Shown here: one piece after another, positions 1 through 6,039 of the stretch
Numbering within the stretch: the first letter of the stretch is position 1
How the letters are laid out: the number at the start of each line of letters is the position of its first letter
Assembly: GCA_030837445.1 (NCBI GenBank)
Contig: JAUPKM010000361.1
Coordinates: 1 to 10,706 of the forward strand
Source: Actinomycetota bacterium
Lineage (GTDB): Bacteria > Actinomycetota > Actinomycetes > S36-B12 > UBA10799
Direction of reading: 5' to 3'
DNA length: 10,706 bases
Notes under the pieces: generated by a model
What the model saw: only the letters and a program-made list of their open reading frames with translations
Told to the model about the DNA's origin: nothing
Database searches by the model: none
Made by a program: the position numbers and the translations under genes

Positions 1-36
1 CGCCTGCCGTTTGGCCCACTCGTGCCCGTTGATCCA
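1..36 (-). pseudogene. Continuation of the interrupted conserved gene, beyond the Tn554-like element
   Basis: Read on the minus strand from base 36 to base 1, this stretch encodes WINGHEWAKRQA with no stop and runs off the window. It continues in frame from the ...FPYPMKI that ends the fragment at 4280-4804, so the pre-insertion protein would have read ...YPMKIWINGHEWAKRQA... This reconstruction is seen directly in the sequence. From memory, actinobacterial relatives of this uncharacterised family carry a very similar VNGHEWAKRQA stretch at this point, but I could not check that with a search. The rest of the gene lies outside the window to the left. Function unknown. Confidence 0.8.
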
Positions 37-40
37 TTCT

Positions 41-47
41 CTGAACT
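41..47 (+). repeat. Terminal heptamer CTGAACT, left end of the Tn554-like element
   Basis: CTGAACT starts 6 bases inside the left boundary. The same heptamer occurs inverted at 4263-4269, about 10 bases inside the right boundary. The left copy sits in a small imperfect palindrome (CATTC...GAATG, 35-51). It is a plausible recombinase-binding arm, inferred from its position only. Confidence 0.4.
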
Positions 48-56
48 GAATGGTGA

Positions 57-452
57 TCATGGAGTCTTGGGTAGCTGAGGTCGCCTTCCGGTGGCATGCA
101 GGACGGCGGTGACTGTTAGTTCGGTGTTTCGGTCGTCCAGTCCGGTGAGGGCTTCACGGAGATCGACTGGGATTCCAGCGGCCAGGCTTGCTGCGAGTCG
201 CAGTATTCGTTGTTCGCCTCCGGAGCAGGGCAGGTCGTGGATATCCAATGCGGTGATCGCGGTTATCCAGTCGATCTCGGCCATGGCGGTGGTGCCGTCG
301 GTGATGCTGGTGCCCAAGTGGATGAAGCGATCGCGGAAGTCCCTGCGGAGAAGGAACGTTCCGTGGTTGATGAGGAGGTCGACGCTGGCCTCGGCAGGGT
401 AGAGACCGTGTGCGCAGGCCCGCAGGGCTGCGTGCAAGGTGGGTGTGGTCAT
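57..452 (-). CDS. Small third protein of the Tn554-like element (conserved hypothetical, 131 aa)
   Basis: This is the last gene of the recombinase operon. Its ATG (452-450) overlaps the TGA of the tnpB-like gene as ATGA, and a good Shine-Dalgarno AAGGAAGGG (461-469) lies 8 nt upstream, so the start is well supported. The protein is soluble and mostly helical, with a leucine/alanine-rich C-terminal half containing the motif LPCSGGEQRILRLAASLAAGIPVDLREAL. No membrane segment, Cys cluster or long coiled coil is visible. By position it corresponds to TnpC of Tn554, a small accessory protein affecting transposition, but its sequence does not look like the coiled-coil TnpC/DUF6262 type. I recall similar stand-alone conserved hypothetical proteins in actinobacteria, so it may be a recruited partner. 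Function unknown; a helper of the recombinases is an inference from operon position. Confidence 0.75.
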   Translation of the reverse strand: MTTPTLHAALRACAHGLYPAEASVDLLINHGTFLLRRDFRDRFIHLGTSITDGTTAMAEIDWITAITALDIHDLPCSGGEQRILRLAASLAAGIPVDLREALTGLDDRNTELTVTAVLHATGRRPQLPKTP

Positions 453-2962
453 CTGGCTTGCCCTTCCTTGCAGATGGGCGGGGAGGTGACGGTGTTACCG
501 GCCGCTTCGGTGAAGGTCGGCATGCCCAGTTGCACCGTGACGTCACGACGGGTGGCCAACTCGTCGAGTTGGGTGAGCTTGGCGGTCGCGGCGGCGAGGC
601 TGACCTGCAGGCCTTCGACCTCGCCCAGCCAGTGTTGTTGTTGGGCCTCGGCGATGCGGTCGTTCAGGTTGTCGCGGATCTGGACCAGGCGAGGCCGTTG
701 CGCAGGATCGGGCCGAAGAAGGGAACAGCGAAGGCAACCGTGCTCGTGAATGCAGTTGGTTCCATAAGCGCGGCCACAGTCGCCCAGTGCGGCCCGGCGG
801 CGCTGGAAGTGGCCGAGGAAATCCTCCCACTCCCGTTCGGTGGGGGTGCGGTATTCTTCTGACGGGCGGAGCTCCCGGCGGCGGGCGATGAAAGCGCGAT
901 GACCGTTGATGGCCTCTTCGGGATAGACGGCCTTGTATCCCATGGTGGTATTGATGTCCTGGTGGCCGACCAAGAGCTGAGTGATGTGTGGTGGCATCCC
1001 ATTCATGACGGCGTCGGTGATGAAAAGCCTTCGAAAGTCGTGGGGCAGGAACCGTAGCGGTTGACCGTCGCTGCCGGTCAGGCCGGTCAGACTCAACGCG
1101 GTGTCGAGCAGTTTGCGGATGCCGGGGGCGGTGACGGGCCGGTTCTCGGTGCCTACCCGTCGTTGGAACAGGATCGCCATCGGCGGGTTGAACACCCGCT
1201 CGTGGTAGTCGTAGGCGCTGACCAGCGGGATCGCTCCGGTGTGCTCACGGACCCGGGTGACGACAGCGCTGAGCACGTCCGCCAGCTCCGGTGAGATCAC
1301 CAGGAGCCTCTCCATATCGGTCTTGGACGGGGCGATGTGCAACAGGGGTACCAGCTCACCGCTGGCCGGCAGCCGGTATTGGACCAGGCTGGAGTGCGTC
1401 AGCTCCGTCAGTTCCTCGATCCGGATCCCGCTGTGCCGCAGCACTTCCACGGCGGCGAACGCCCAGAACGCGCGGTGCTCCTCGAGGGTGAGGTTGCGTC
1501 GCCGGCCACCGTTCGGGTCCTCGGCCCAGACGGTGGCGCCAGGGCTGCGGGTGGTGACCGAGCGACGCAGGGTCTGCCCGGTGGCGGTGAACACCTGCCC
1601 GGGGCCGGTGGCCGAGGCCATCGTGAGGCGGTCAGCGGTTGCGGTGCGCTGCAGGGCTACCGCGGCGACCAGAGCGGGCAGGACCGGTAGGCGTTCGCGG
1701 GTCCGGGCGTCCAGGCGGGACTTGCGGCGGGTGGCCTCCTTGCGGTGGGGCAGCTCACCGGACTTGATCGGGCAAGGCACTGCCCAGGGGCCCCATCGGG
1801 CCGGGTCGTCGGTGGCCCACTGGGCGAGGTCGAGGTAGAACGCCCGGACCGCCATCAGAGCGTTGAGAGCACTGTGCCGGGCAGAGCGGACCTCACTGAT
1901 AGTGCCGTCCGGGTGGGTCCGGCGGGTGATCTTGGTGGCGATCCGTTGCTTCCAGCCCGCGGCGACCGCTGGTGCCAGCCGCAGCCCGTCGATCCCGGGA
2001 TGATGGATCTCCAGGTCCCGCCAGAACAACCGGCCAAGGGCGTCGGCCAACCGAACCATGGTGACGTGGTCGAGGCTGGCCTGGCGTTCGCGCAGGTAGT
2101 CCACGAGAAGGTCAGGCATCGGCCGGCAGACGATCTGGCACCGGTCGATGAGCTGCTCGACGCTGAGCTGGCGTGGCCCGCCCAACGCCCGCACGGTTGC
2201 CGCGCTGCCTTGGCCCAGGACACCCCGGGCGTGCAGGAGTTGGTAGAAGTAGGGGCTGTGGTGACGGTCGGCGTGGCAGACCTGGGCGGCGATCCGTAGG
2301 ACCTCCAGGCAGTCGCCGGTGACGATGTCAGCGACCGCACCGCCCTTGACGGCCAGGATGACGGCGATCCGGTGCAGCGCCACCTGGGTGGTGGTCTCTC
2401 CGACAGGGTTGGCCGCGGCGTGCGCGGTCACCTCGCCCAGGCCGGCCGGGTCGCGGGTGCGGGCCATCTCGGTGGCCAGCCGTTTCGGAGTAGGTGTGGT
2501 CAGCAGCCAGGCCAGATCCGGACGGATCACATCGGCGCAGATCAGTGACAGCAGTCCCGGTCCGAGTAGCTTCGGGTCGAATCGGCAGTCCCATGACGTG
2601 GTGGCCTGGCGCCAGGCCAGCGGGAAACGCCTCCAGTCGATCCCGCCGTCGTCCTGGGCACCGCTGGCCATCCACCGCTGCTGCCAGGTGTCACCGGGAC
2701 AGGTTGCCAGCCAGTCCAGCACGATCCGTATCCCTCGGCGGCGGTTGTCCTCCCCGGACGTGGTGTCCGCGACGAACGGCGCCGCGAGCAGCCGCTGGTC
2801 CACACCGTGGCGGGACAGCCTGGTCACCACCCAGGTCGACGCGGGACGGCGGGGCGGGAACCGCAGCCTCAGCGCCTCGATCTGCGGTCCCGTCGGGCCA
2901 GGTTCGCTGCCCTGCGACGCGCTGGCCACACCTGGACGTTGATCGGCGTGGACCGCTGTCAC
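449..2962 (-). CDS. tnpB: Large TnpB-like tyrosine recombinase of the Tn554-like element (837 aa)
   Basis: Site-specific recombinase acting with the upstream TnpA-like protein in strand exchange. The catalytic domain is at about 490-700: Arg514 (SGIRIEEL), Lys547 (APSKTDM), His641 and Arg644 (HDFRR), His667 (LLVGHQD) and the nucleophile Tyr676 (TTMGYK). All six are present, so it looks active. The C-terminus carries a Cys/His cluster, C729-x7-C737-x5-C743-x2-C746, probably a metal site, followed by a helical, coiled-coil-like stretch at about 755-805. The N-terminal ~480 residues are helical and have no motif I can name. At 837 residues it is longer than Tn554 TnpB (about 630). The GTG start at 2962 is chosen because it overlaps the TGA of tnpA (GTGA). 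A longer frame to 3139 would overlap tnpA by about 180 bp with poor-quality sequence. No clear Shine-Dalgarno is seen, so translation is probably coupled. Confidence 0.88.
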   Translation of the reverse strand: MTAVHADQRPGVASASQGSEPGPTGPQIEALRLRFPPRRPASTWVVTRLSRHGVDQRLLAAPFVADTTSGEDNRRRGIRIVLDWLATCPGDTWQQRWMASGAQDDGGIDWRRFPLAWRQATTSWDCRFDPKLLGPGLLSLICADVIRPDLAWLLTTPTPKRLATEMARTRDPAGLGEVTAHAAANPVGETTTQVALHRIAVILAVKGGAVADIVTGDCLEVLRIAAQVCHADRHHSPYFYQLLHARGVLGQGSAATVRALGGPRQLSVEQLIDRCQIVCRPMPDLLVDYLRERQASLDHVTMVRLADALGRLFWRDLEIHHPGIDGLRLAPAVAAGWKQRIATKITRRTHPDGTISEVRSARHSALNALMAVRAFYLDLAQWATDDPARWGPWAVPCPIKSGELPHRKEATRRKSRLDARTRERLPVLPALVAAVALQRTATADRLTMASATGPGQVFTATGQTLRRSVTTRSPGATVWAEDPNGGRRRNLTLEEHRAFWAFAAVEVLRHSGIRIEELTELTHSSLVQYRLPASGELVPLLHIAPSKTDMERLLVISPELADVLSAVVTRVREHTGAIPLVSAYDYHERVFNPPMAILFQRRVGTENRPVTAPGIRKLLDTALSLTGLTGSDGQPLRFLPHDFRRLFITDAVMNGMPPHITQLLVGHQDINTTMGYKAVYPEEAINGHRAFIARRRELRPSEEYRTPTEREWEDFLGHFQRRRAALGDCGRAYGTNCIHEHGCLRCSLLRPDPAQRPRLVQIRDNLNDRIAEAQQQHWLGEVEGLQVSLAAATAKLTQLDELATRRDVTVQLGMPTFTEAAGNTVTSPPICKEGQAR

Positions 2963-4200
2963 CGGTCGGTCCCGAACAGCACGTTCAACGACTCGGGCCG
3001 GTAACGCGCCGACACCGGAGCCTGCGGCGGCTGCTGGGCCCGGCGCTCGTGATGAGCCAGCACGCTGGCGATCACGTCTTCTGGCAGCGGCGACGTGTAC
3101 AATTGTGTGGTGCTCAGCTGGGCATGGCCAAGGACCCATCGGACATCGCAGATCGGCATCCCTGGATCACGGGCCATCCGATAGGCCGCCGTGTGCCGCA
3201 GGTCATGCAGCGTCCAGTTCGCCCCCAACTGCGCACCCGCCCGGGTGAACATCCGGTGGGCGGCATGGTACGTCAGGCGACGCAGCGGACGACGCAGCGT
3301 CCACCACAGCGGATGATCACCCGCCTGTGGTGCCAGGCCCTGCAACTGTGCCTGATACAGCCGCAGCCACACGAACGCGTCGCACGAGGCCGGCAACTGC
3401 TGCAACGCCCGCGATCCCTTCCGCACCACCGTGATCAACTGTTGGCCGGGGTCGACGTCCGCGCAGGTCGCGCCCAGCAGCTCCGCCGCCCGCGCCCCGG
3501 TCGAAACCCAAAACGCGACCAGAGCCCGATCCCGATGCGATCCCAACCGGGCGAACAACTCCTCGAACCCGCCGTCGGGAATCTGACGCGGCGCCCGCGC
3601 GACCAAACGGGGGCGATACAACCCACTGCCCTCATTGCGGAACGGCTCCATCGGATTGCGGTGAGCGTTCCCTCGACCACGGCCTCTGGCCAGCGGGAAC
3701 GGGTTCACCATCGGCCCCGAACCAGCCAGCAGAGGGAACTCATAGAAGCCGCGCACCACCGTCTCGGTCTGCGCGACCGTAGCCGGGGCATACCCGACCC
3801 CCGGCCCCACCTTGCCCGTCACCGAGTTCGGCCAGCCTTGCCGCCGAGACGACGGCGCCTCCTCTGGACGCCGCCAATGCGGATGGACCGGCTTGTCCGC
3901 GATCTGGATCCACCGGCAGAAGTCACGCGCCTCCACCCGGGTTGCCTGGTCCCACGCCACCTCCACCACCGCCAGAAACCGGAACCAACGCAGCAACGCC
4001 AAACCGTACGACCGTTGCGTACTCGCAGATCGACCACACGCCTGTAACTCCGCGAAGAACGACGCGACCGATTCGACCACCCCACCCGCGTCGTCAAGCA
4101 GCCGATACGGGGCGAACGGATCCCCGCCAGGCTTCAGCGCCCCCCACCGGGGAACCACCATCGCCAACAGGTTTCGAGAAGGCTCCTCTGAATCGATCAT
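2959..4200 (-). CDS. tnpA: TnpA-like tyrosine recombinase of the Tn554-like element (413 aa)
   Basis: First gene of the element's operon; a phage-integrase-family recombinase that cuts and joins the element ends. Counted from the ATG at 4200, residues about 40-150 form the core-binding SAM-like domain (AELQACGRSASTQRSYGLALLRW) and about 200-380 the catalytic domain. The catalytic set is complete: Arg237 (STGARAAEL), Lys261 (VVRKGS), His332 and Arg335 (HDLRH), His359 (VLGHAQ) and nucleophile Tyr368 (TTQLYTS). Length fits Tn554 TnpA (about 360) with a modest extension. The start is uncertain. GTG at 4227 and ATG at 4132 are in frame alternatives, and none has a strong Shine-Dalgarno (GAGGAG lies about 20 nt upstream of 4132). 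The gene must be expressed from the short 4201-4279 leader or from the interrupted host gene, which is co-directional. Confidence 0.9.
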   Translation of the reverse strand: MIDSEEPSRNLLAMVVPRWGALKPGGDPFAPYRLLDDAGGVVESVASFFAELQACGRSASTQRSYGLALLRWFRFLAVVEVAWDQATRVEARDFCRWIQIADKPVHPHWRRPEEAPSSRRQGWPNSVTGKVGPGVGYAPATVAQTETVVRGFYEFPLLAGSGPMVNPFPLARGRGRGNAHRNPMEPFRNEGSGLYRPRLVARAPRQIPDGGFEELFARLGSHRDRALVAFWVSTGARAAELLGATCADVDPGQQLITVVRKGSRALQQLPASCDAFVWLRLYQAQLQGLAPQAGDHPLWWTLRRPLRRLTYHAAHRMFTRAGAQLGANWTLHDLRHTAAYRMARDPGMPICDVRWVLGHAQLSTTQLYTSPLPEDVIASVLAHHERRAQQPPQAPVSARYRPESLNVLFGTDR

Positions 4201-4238
4201 GGGTCGGGACCGTACCCACCCACACACCGATCCGTCCG

Positions 4239-4269
4239 CTGAACTGCAAGGATCTCTCGGGAAGTTCAG
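4239..4269. repeat. Inverted heptamer pair CTGAACT / AGTTCAG at the right end of the Tn554-like element
   Basis: CTGAACT at 4239-4245 and its complement AGTTCAG at 4263-4269 are separated by 17 bases, and the outer copy lies about 10 bases inside the element end. The left end has the same heptamer at 41-47. Such arms could be the core-flanking binding sites of the two recombinases. This is inferred from position and repetition. Confidence 0.4.
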
Positions 4270-4279
4270 TCAACAGGCA

Positions 4280-4804
4280 GATCTTCATCGGGTACGGGAA
4301 GTAGCAGCACACCTTCACGAACGCCGGACCGAAGTCCTCGTCCCAGACGTAGAAGTAGTAGCAACTCACCCGCCGGTCGGCCTTGGCGAAGGAGAACCAC
4401 GGCGCTCCACCGTCGCGTCCTTCACGGCTGCTCGCGGCGAACACGTTGGCGTACTCCTAGGCCACCCCGATCGCCGCGACCTGCGACCGTCCCGTCGCCG
4501 CGGCCTTGTCCAGGGACCGGCCCATCACCTCGACCTTCCGCTCACCCCTGGAGAACTTCACCACCGGGATGTCGTTGTCCTTCGCGAACTTGGCGACCGC
4601 CCGCCGGAACCGGCCCCCGATCTGGTCGAAGATCGCCGGTGAAGGGATCGCGAACCCCAGATGCGCAGTCAGGAACGACACCACCTGACCACCCACCTGC
4701 AGGTTCGGCACATACCCGTTCAGGTAGACCCGGTCGAGACATTCCAGATCCAACCCCACGTGACCATCGAGCACATCGTTGACAGTGACCGGCCGGCTCA
4801 CCAT
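4280..4804 (-). pseudogene. 5' part of a conserved actinobacterial gene, with an amber stop and interrupted by the Tn554-like element
   Basis: The start at ATG 4804 is supported by a GGGAGG Shine-Dalgarno (4811-4816) 6 nt upstream. The frame begins MVSRPVTVNDVLDGHVGL and continues through LDRVYLNGYVPNLQVGGQ and GRSQVAAIGVA. It meets an in-frame TAG at codon 116 (4459-4457), then resumes in the same frame with EYANVFAAS, APWFSFAKADRR, YYFYVWDEDFGPAFVKV and YFPYPMKI up to base 4280. There the Tn554-like element starts, and the gene resumes at base 36 of the window. Read-through of the TAG keeps clearly protein-like sequence, so the stop is a point change, probably CAG to TAG. The family is recalled as an uncharacterised conserved actinobacterial protein of several hundred residues; I cannot name a function. 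The aromatic-rich WFSF/YYFY/WDEDFG core is its hallmark. Confidence 0.8.
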
Positions 4805-5034
4805 GGCGCACCTCCCACGGCCACCCCGGCCGTCGTGCACCACCCTCCACCCAACCCAAGGCCACGTCACCCACGAACCCGGCCATCCACCTCGGCGGTC
4901 CGAGGCGAAGCCTCACTAGTACCTCGTTCGTGGACTCCTTGACTCGGCGAGGAAGGGCCGTGGACAGAACGTGTGTCTGCTCGAGGTGTGTCATGCCTGG
5001 TTTGTCCTCGTGGGTGTCCGAGACCCTGCAACGG
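4805..5034. other. Intergenic DNA upstream of the interrupted gene, no gene recognised
   Basis: About 230 bp between the interrupted conserved gene and the transposase remnant. It should include the promoter of the conserved gene, but I cannot point to clear -35/-10 boxes. A small perfect hairpin GAGGC-GAA-GCCTC (4902-4914) has no following T-run and is not a convincing terminator. The open frames across it have biased, unfamiliar compositions and look like shadows. Confidence 0.4.
4811..4816 (-). promoter_or_regulatory. Ribosome binding site of the interrupted conserved gene
   Basis: GGGAGG on the minus strand lies 6 nt before ATG 4804. It excludes the longer in-frame start at 4870, whose extra 22 residues (Trp/Gly/Arg-rich) look non-coding. 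Confidence 0.6.
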
Positions 5035-5360
5035 CTATGCGATCTACGCGTATTCGTGGATCAGGCCGCCGAGCCGATCGCGTCTGATCACGGCGGCTGT
5101 TGGGTCTGCTGGTACCGGTGGGAACGTGCGAAGGAGCGCGGTTTGGCTTGGGGACCGGTGCAGCCGACGGGGTATTGAAAAAGTGGGGTCTTGTCCTCGC
5201 ACGGCATCCGTCTGGGGCGTGTGGTATCGACGATCAGGATCCGGTCCGGCAGCTCACGTTGGAGACTGCCCGCGAACCGTTCGCAGATCGTGCTCGCTAT
5301 GCGAGTGTCCTGGACGGCCCTTGGCCGCACCGCGCTCAGGGTTGTCCGGGAAGTTCGCGA
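5035..5360 (-). pseudogene. Degraded C-terminus of an rve-type (IS3/IS481-like) transposase
   Basis: Two minus-strand frames together resemble the end of an integrase-core transposase. Upstream, about 5360-5240 reads ...ICERFAGSLQRELPDRILIVDT, matching the family pattern ANAIAERF-VGSLRREL-DRILI around the catalytic Glu. Then, in another frame, about 5160-5035 reads HRSPSQTALLRTF...VIRRDRLGGLIHEYA, then a TAG (5046-5044), IA and a second TAG (5037-5035), matching the usual ...RRRDRLGGLIHEYxQxA terminus. The His/Tyr-rich stretch normally between these blocks is missing, apparently replaced by about 50-60 unrelated bases around 5170-5225. The ORF has thus suffered a frameshift or deletion and at least one stop. 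Assignment to IS481 rather than IS3 is uncertain, and upstream of 5360 I cannot follow it. It is non-functional. Confidence 0.55.
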
Positions 5361-5614
5361 TGGGACCAACACACATCCGCCAGCATCGTGTTCGAGTCCA
5401 TGCGCCAAGGGACACAACCCACCAGAACACCCACGATGTCCTGAGACATCACACCGTTCAGCCAGTTACACCGTTCCCGGGAAAGACCCCAATTTGGCGA
5501 CATGGTCCTGCAGAGGCTGTTTGACCTCGGTGCTGGGCTTGCCGACCTTGCACAGGTTGGTGCCTCATTGCCCGGAGGACTGCTCGAAGTCGCCATGCAC
5601 CATGTTCCCCGACG
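5361..5614. other. Decayed intergenic DNA downstream of the CHAT module
   Basis: About 250 bp after the stop of the small membrane protein. No gene, clear hairpin terminator or RNA structure is visible. The rest of the transposase remnant may lie here in unrecognisable form. Confidence 0.35.
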
Positions 5615-6022
5615 TCACCCGGGGAAGCGGACTCGAACCAGTTGGGGCATACCTTGATCAGCCCGCCTCATTTCAACTTCGACGGCCTGGATTGCCTCTA
5701 CAGCGTCGCCGCGCAGCTCGACGGCAACGTCCACCCGGCTTTTCCCGTCGTCAACCGACACCGTGACCGGGACCGATCGGACTTCCTGCAGTCGGCGTTC
5801 CCGGTGCCGACGCAACGCCTTCCATAACCCGACCAACACGACTGAGACCCCGCCGGCGGCAGCACCGTTGATCACTCCGCCGACGAGGATATCGGTCGCC
5901 AGGCCGCGATGCCCGTTCTCCTGGCGGTGCTGGGTCACCGGACCCGGAAGGAAACCGTCCAGGTCCATTGGGGCAAGGGAACTGTTTTCGATCTCGAAGC
6001 GCAGATTTTCGTTGGTTGGCAC
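5615..6022 (-). CDS. Small single-TM protein, EACC1-like, partner of the CHAT protein (135 aa)
   Basis: The start is set at GTG 6022 because a strong Shine-Dalgarno, GGAGG (6029-6033), lies 6 nt upstream. An in-frame ATG at 6037 would add five residues and overlie that site. Layout: a polar N-terminal ~40 residues, one hydrophobic Gly/Ala/Val-rich transmembrane segment (about 44-67, ILVGGVINGAAAGGVSVVLVGLW), a basic stop-transfer run (KALRRHRERR, 68-77), then a C-terminal ~55-residue domain with alternating strands (VPVTVSVDDGKSRVDVAVEL) and a final amphipathic helix. This order (variable N-terminus, TM, basic patch, dGr-like beta domain) resembles EACC1, the 'effector-associated constant component' found beside peptidase effectors in predicted actinobacterial conflict systems. 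It lies 17 bp downstream of the CHAT gene, so the two are almost certainly co-transcribed. The EACC1 assignment is pattern-based and tentative. An unrelated membrane anchor or immunity partner is possible. Confidence 0.75.
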   Translation of the reverse strand: MPTNENLRFEIENSSLAPMDLDGFLPGPVTQHRQENGHRGLATDILVGGVINGAAAGGVSVVLVGLWKALRRHRERRLQEVRSVPVTVSVDDGKSRVDVAVELRGDAVEAIQAVEVEMRRADQGMPQLVRVRFPG

Positions 6023-6028
6023 GTGTTG

Positions 6029-6033
6029 CCTCC
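6029..6033 (-). promoter_or_regulatory. Ribosome binding site deciding the GTG start of the EACC1-like gene
   Basis: GGAGG on the minus strand, 6 nt before GTG 6022. It lies between the CHAT stop (6042-6040) and the chosen start, and inside the longer alternative ORF starting at ATG 6037, so it favours the shorter protein. Confidence 0.65.
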
Positions 6034-6039
6034 GCATCC

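Larger units (their letters stand above)
35..4279 (-). mobile_element. Tn554-like transposon carrying two tyrosine recombinases and a small third gene, inserted in a conserved gene
   Basis: The element is about 4.2 kb. It contains only tnpA-like, tnpB-like and a small orfC, all on the minus strand and occupying nearly the whole length, with about 20 bp outside the last stop and about 80 bp upstream of the first start. The boundaries come from re-joining the interrupted host gene. Joining base 36 to base 4280 restores an open frame, and the CA at 35-36 and 4278-4279 is shared, so the breakpoint is ambiguous by a couple of bases. No longer target duplication is visible, which agrees with the tyrosine-recombinase mechanism known for Tn554, where no duplication is made and a short core is exchanged. 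The heptamer CTGAACT or its complement lies near both ends. No cargo genes such as resistance determinants are present. The two recombinases keep all catalytic residues, so the element may still be active. Confidence 0.8.

Noticed and set aside
2963..3139. Upstream extension of the tnpB-like frame by 59 residues
   Set aside because: It would overlap the conserved C-terminus of tnpA, and the added residues are low-quality Arg/Ala-rich sequence. The GTGA overlap at 2962-2959 is the normal coupling arrangement.
2494..4047. 517-residue plus-strand open frame
   Set aside because: It is antisense to both recombinases, which show complete catalytic motifs. Its Arg/Pro-rich composition is typical of a shadow frame in GC-rich DNA.
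4902..4914. Hairpin as a transcription terminator
   Set aside because: The stem is only 5 bp and no T-run follows on either strand.
4930..5178. Plus-strand ORF of 82 residues
   Set aside because: It lies antisense to the transposase remnant, whose minus-strand RRDRLGGLIHEYA terminus explains the sequence. No RBS or recognisable domain.
5616..5650. tRNA-like T-arm (TTCGAGTCC on the minus strand)
   Set aside because: It falls at the 3' end of the EACC1-like coding region. Stem pairing is poor and no acceptor or anticodon stem can be drawn.
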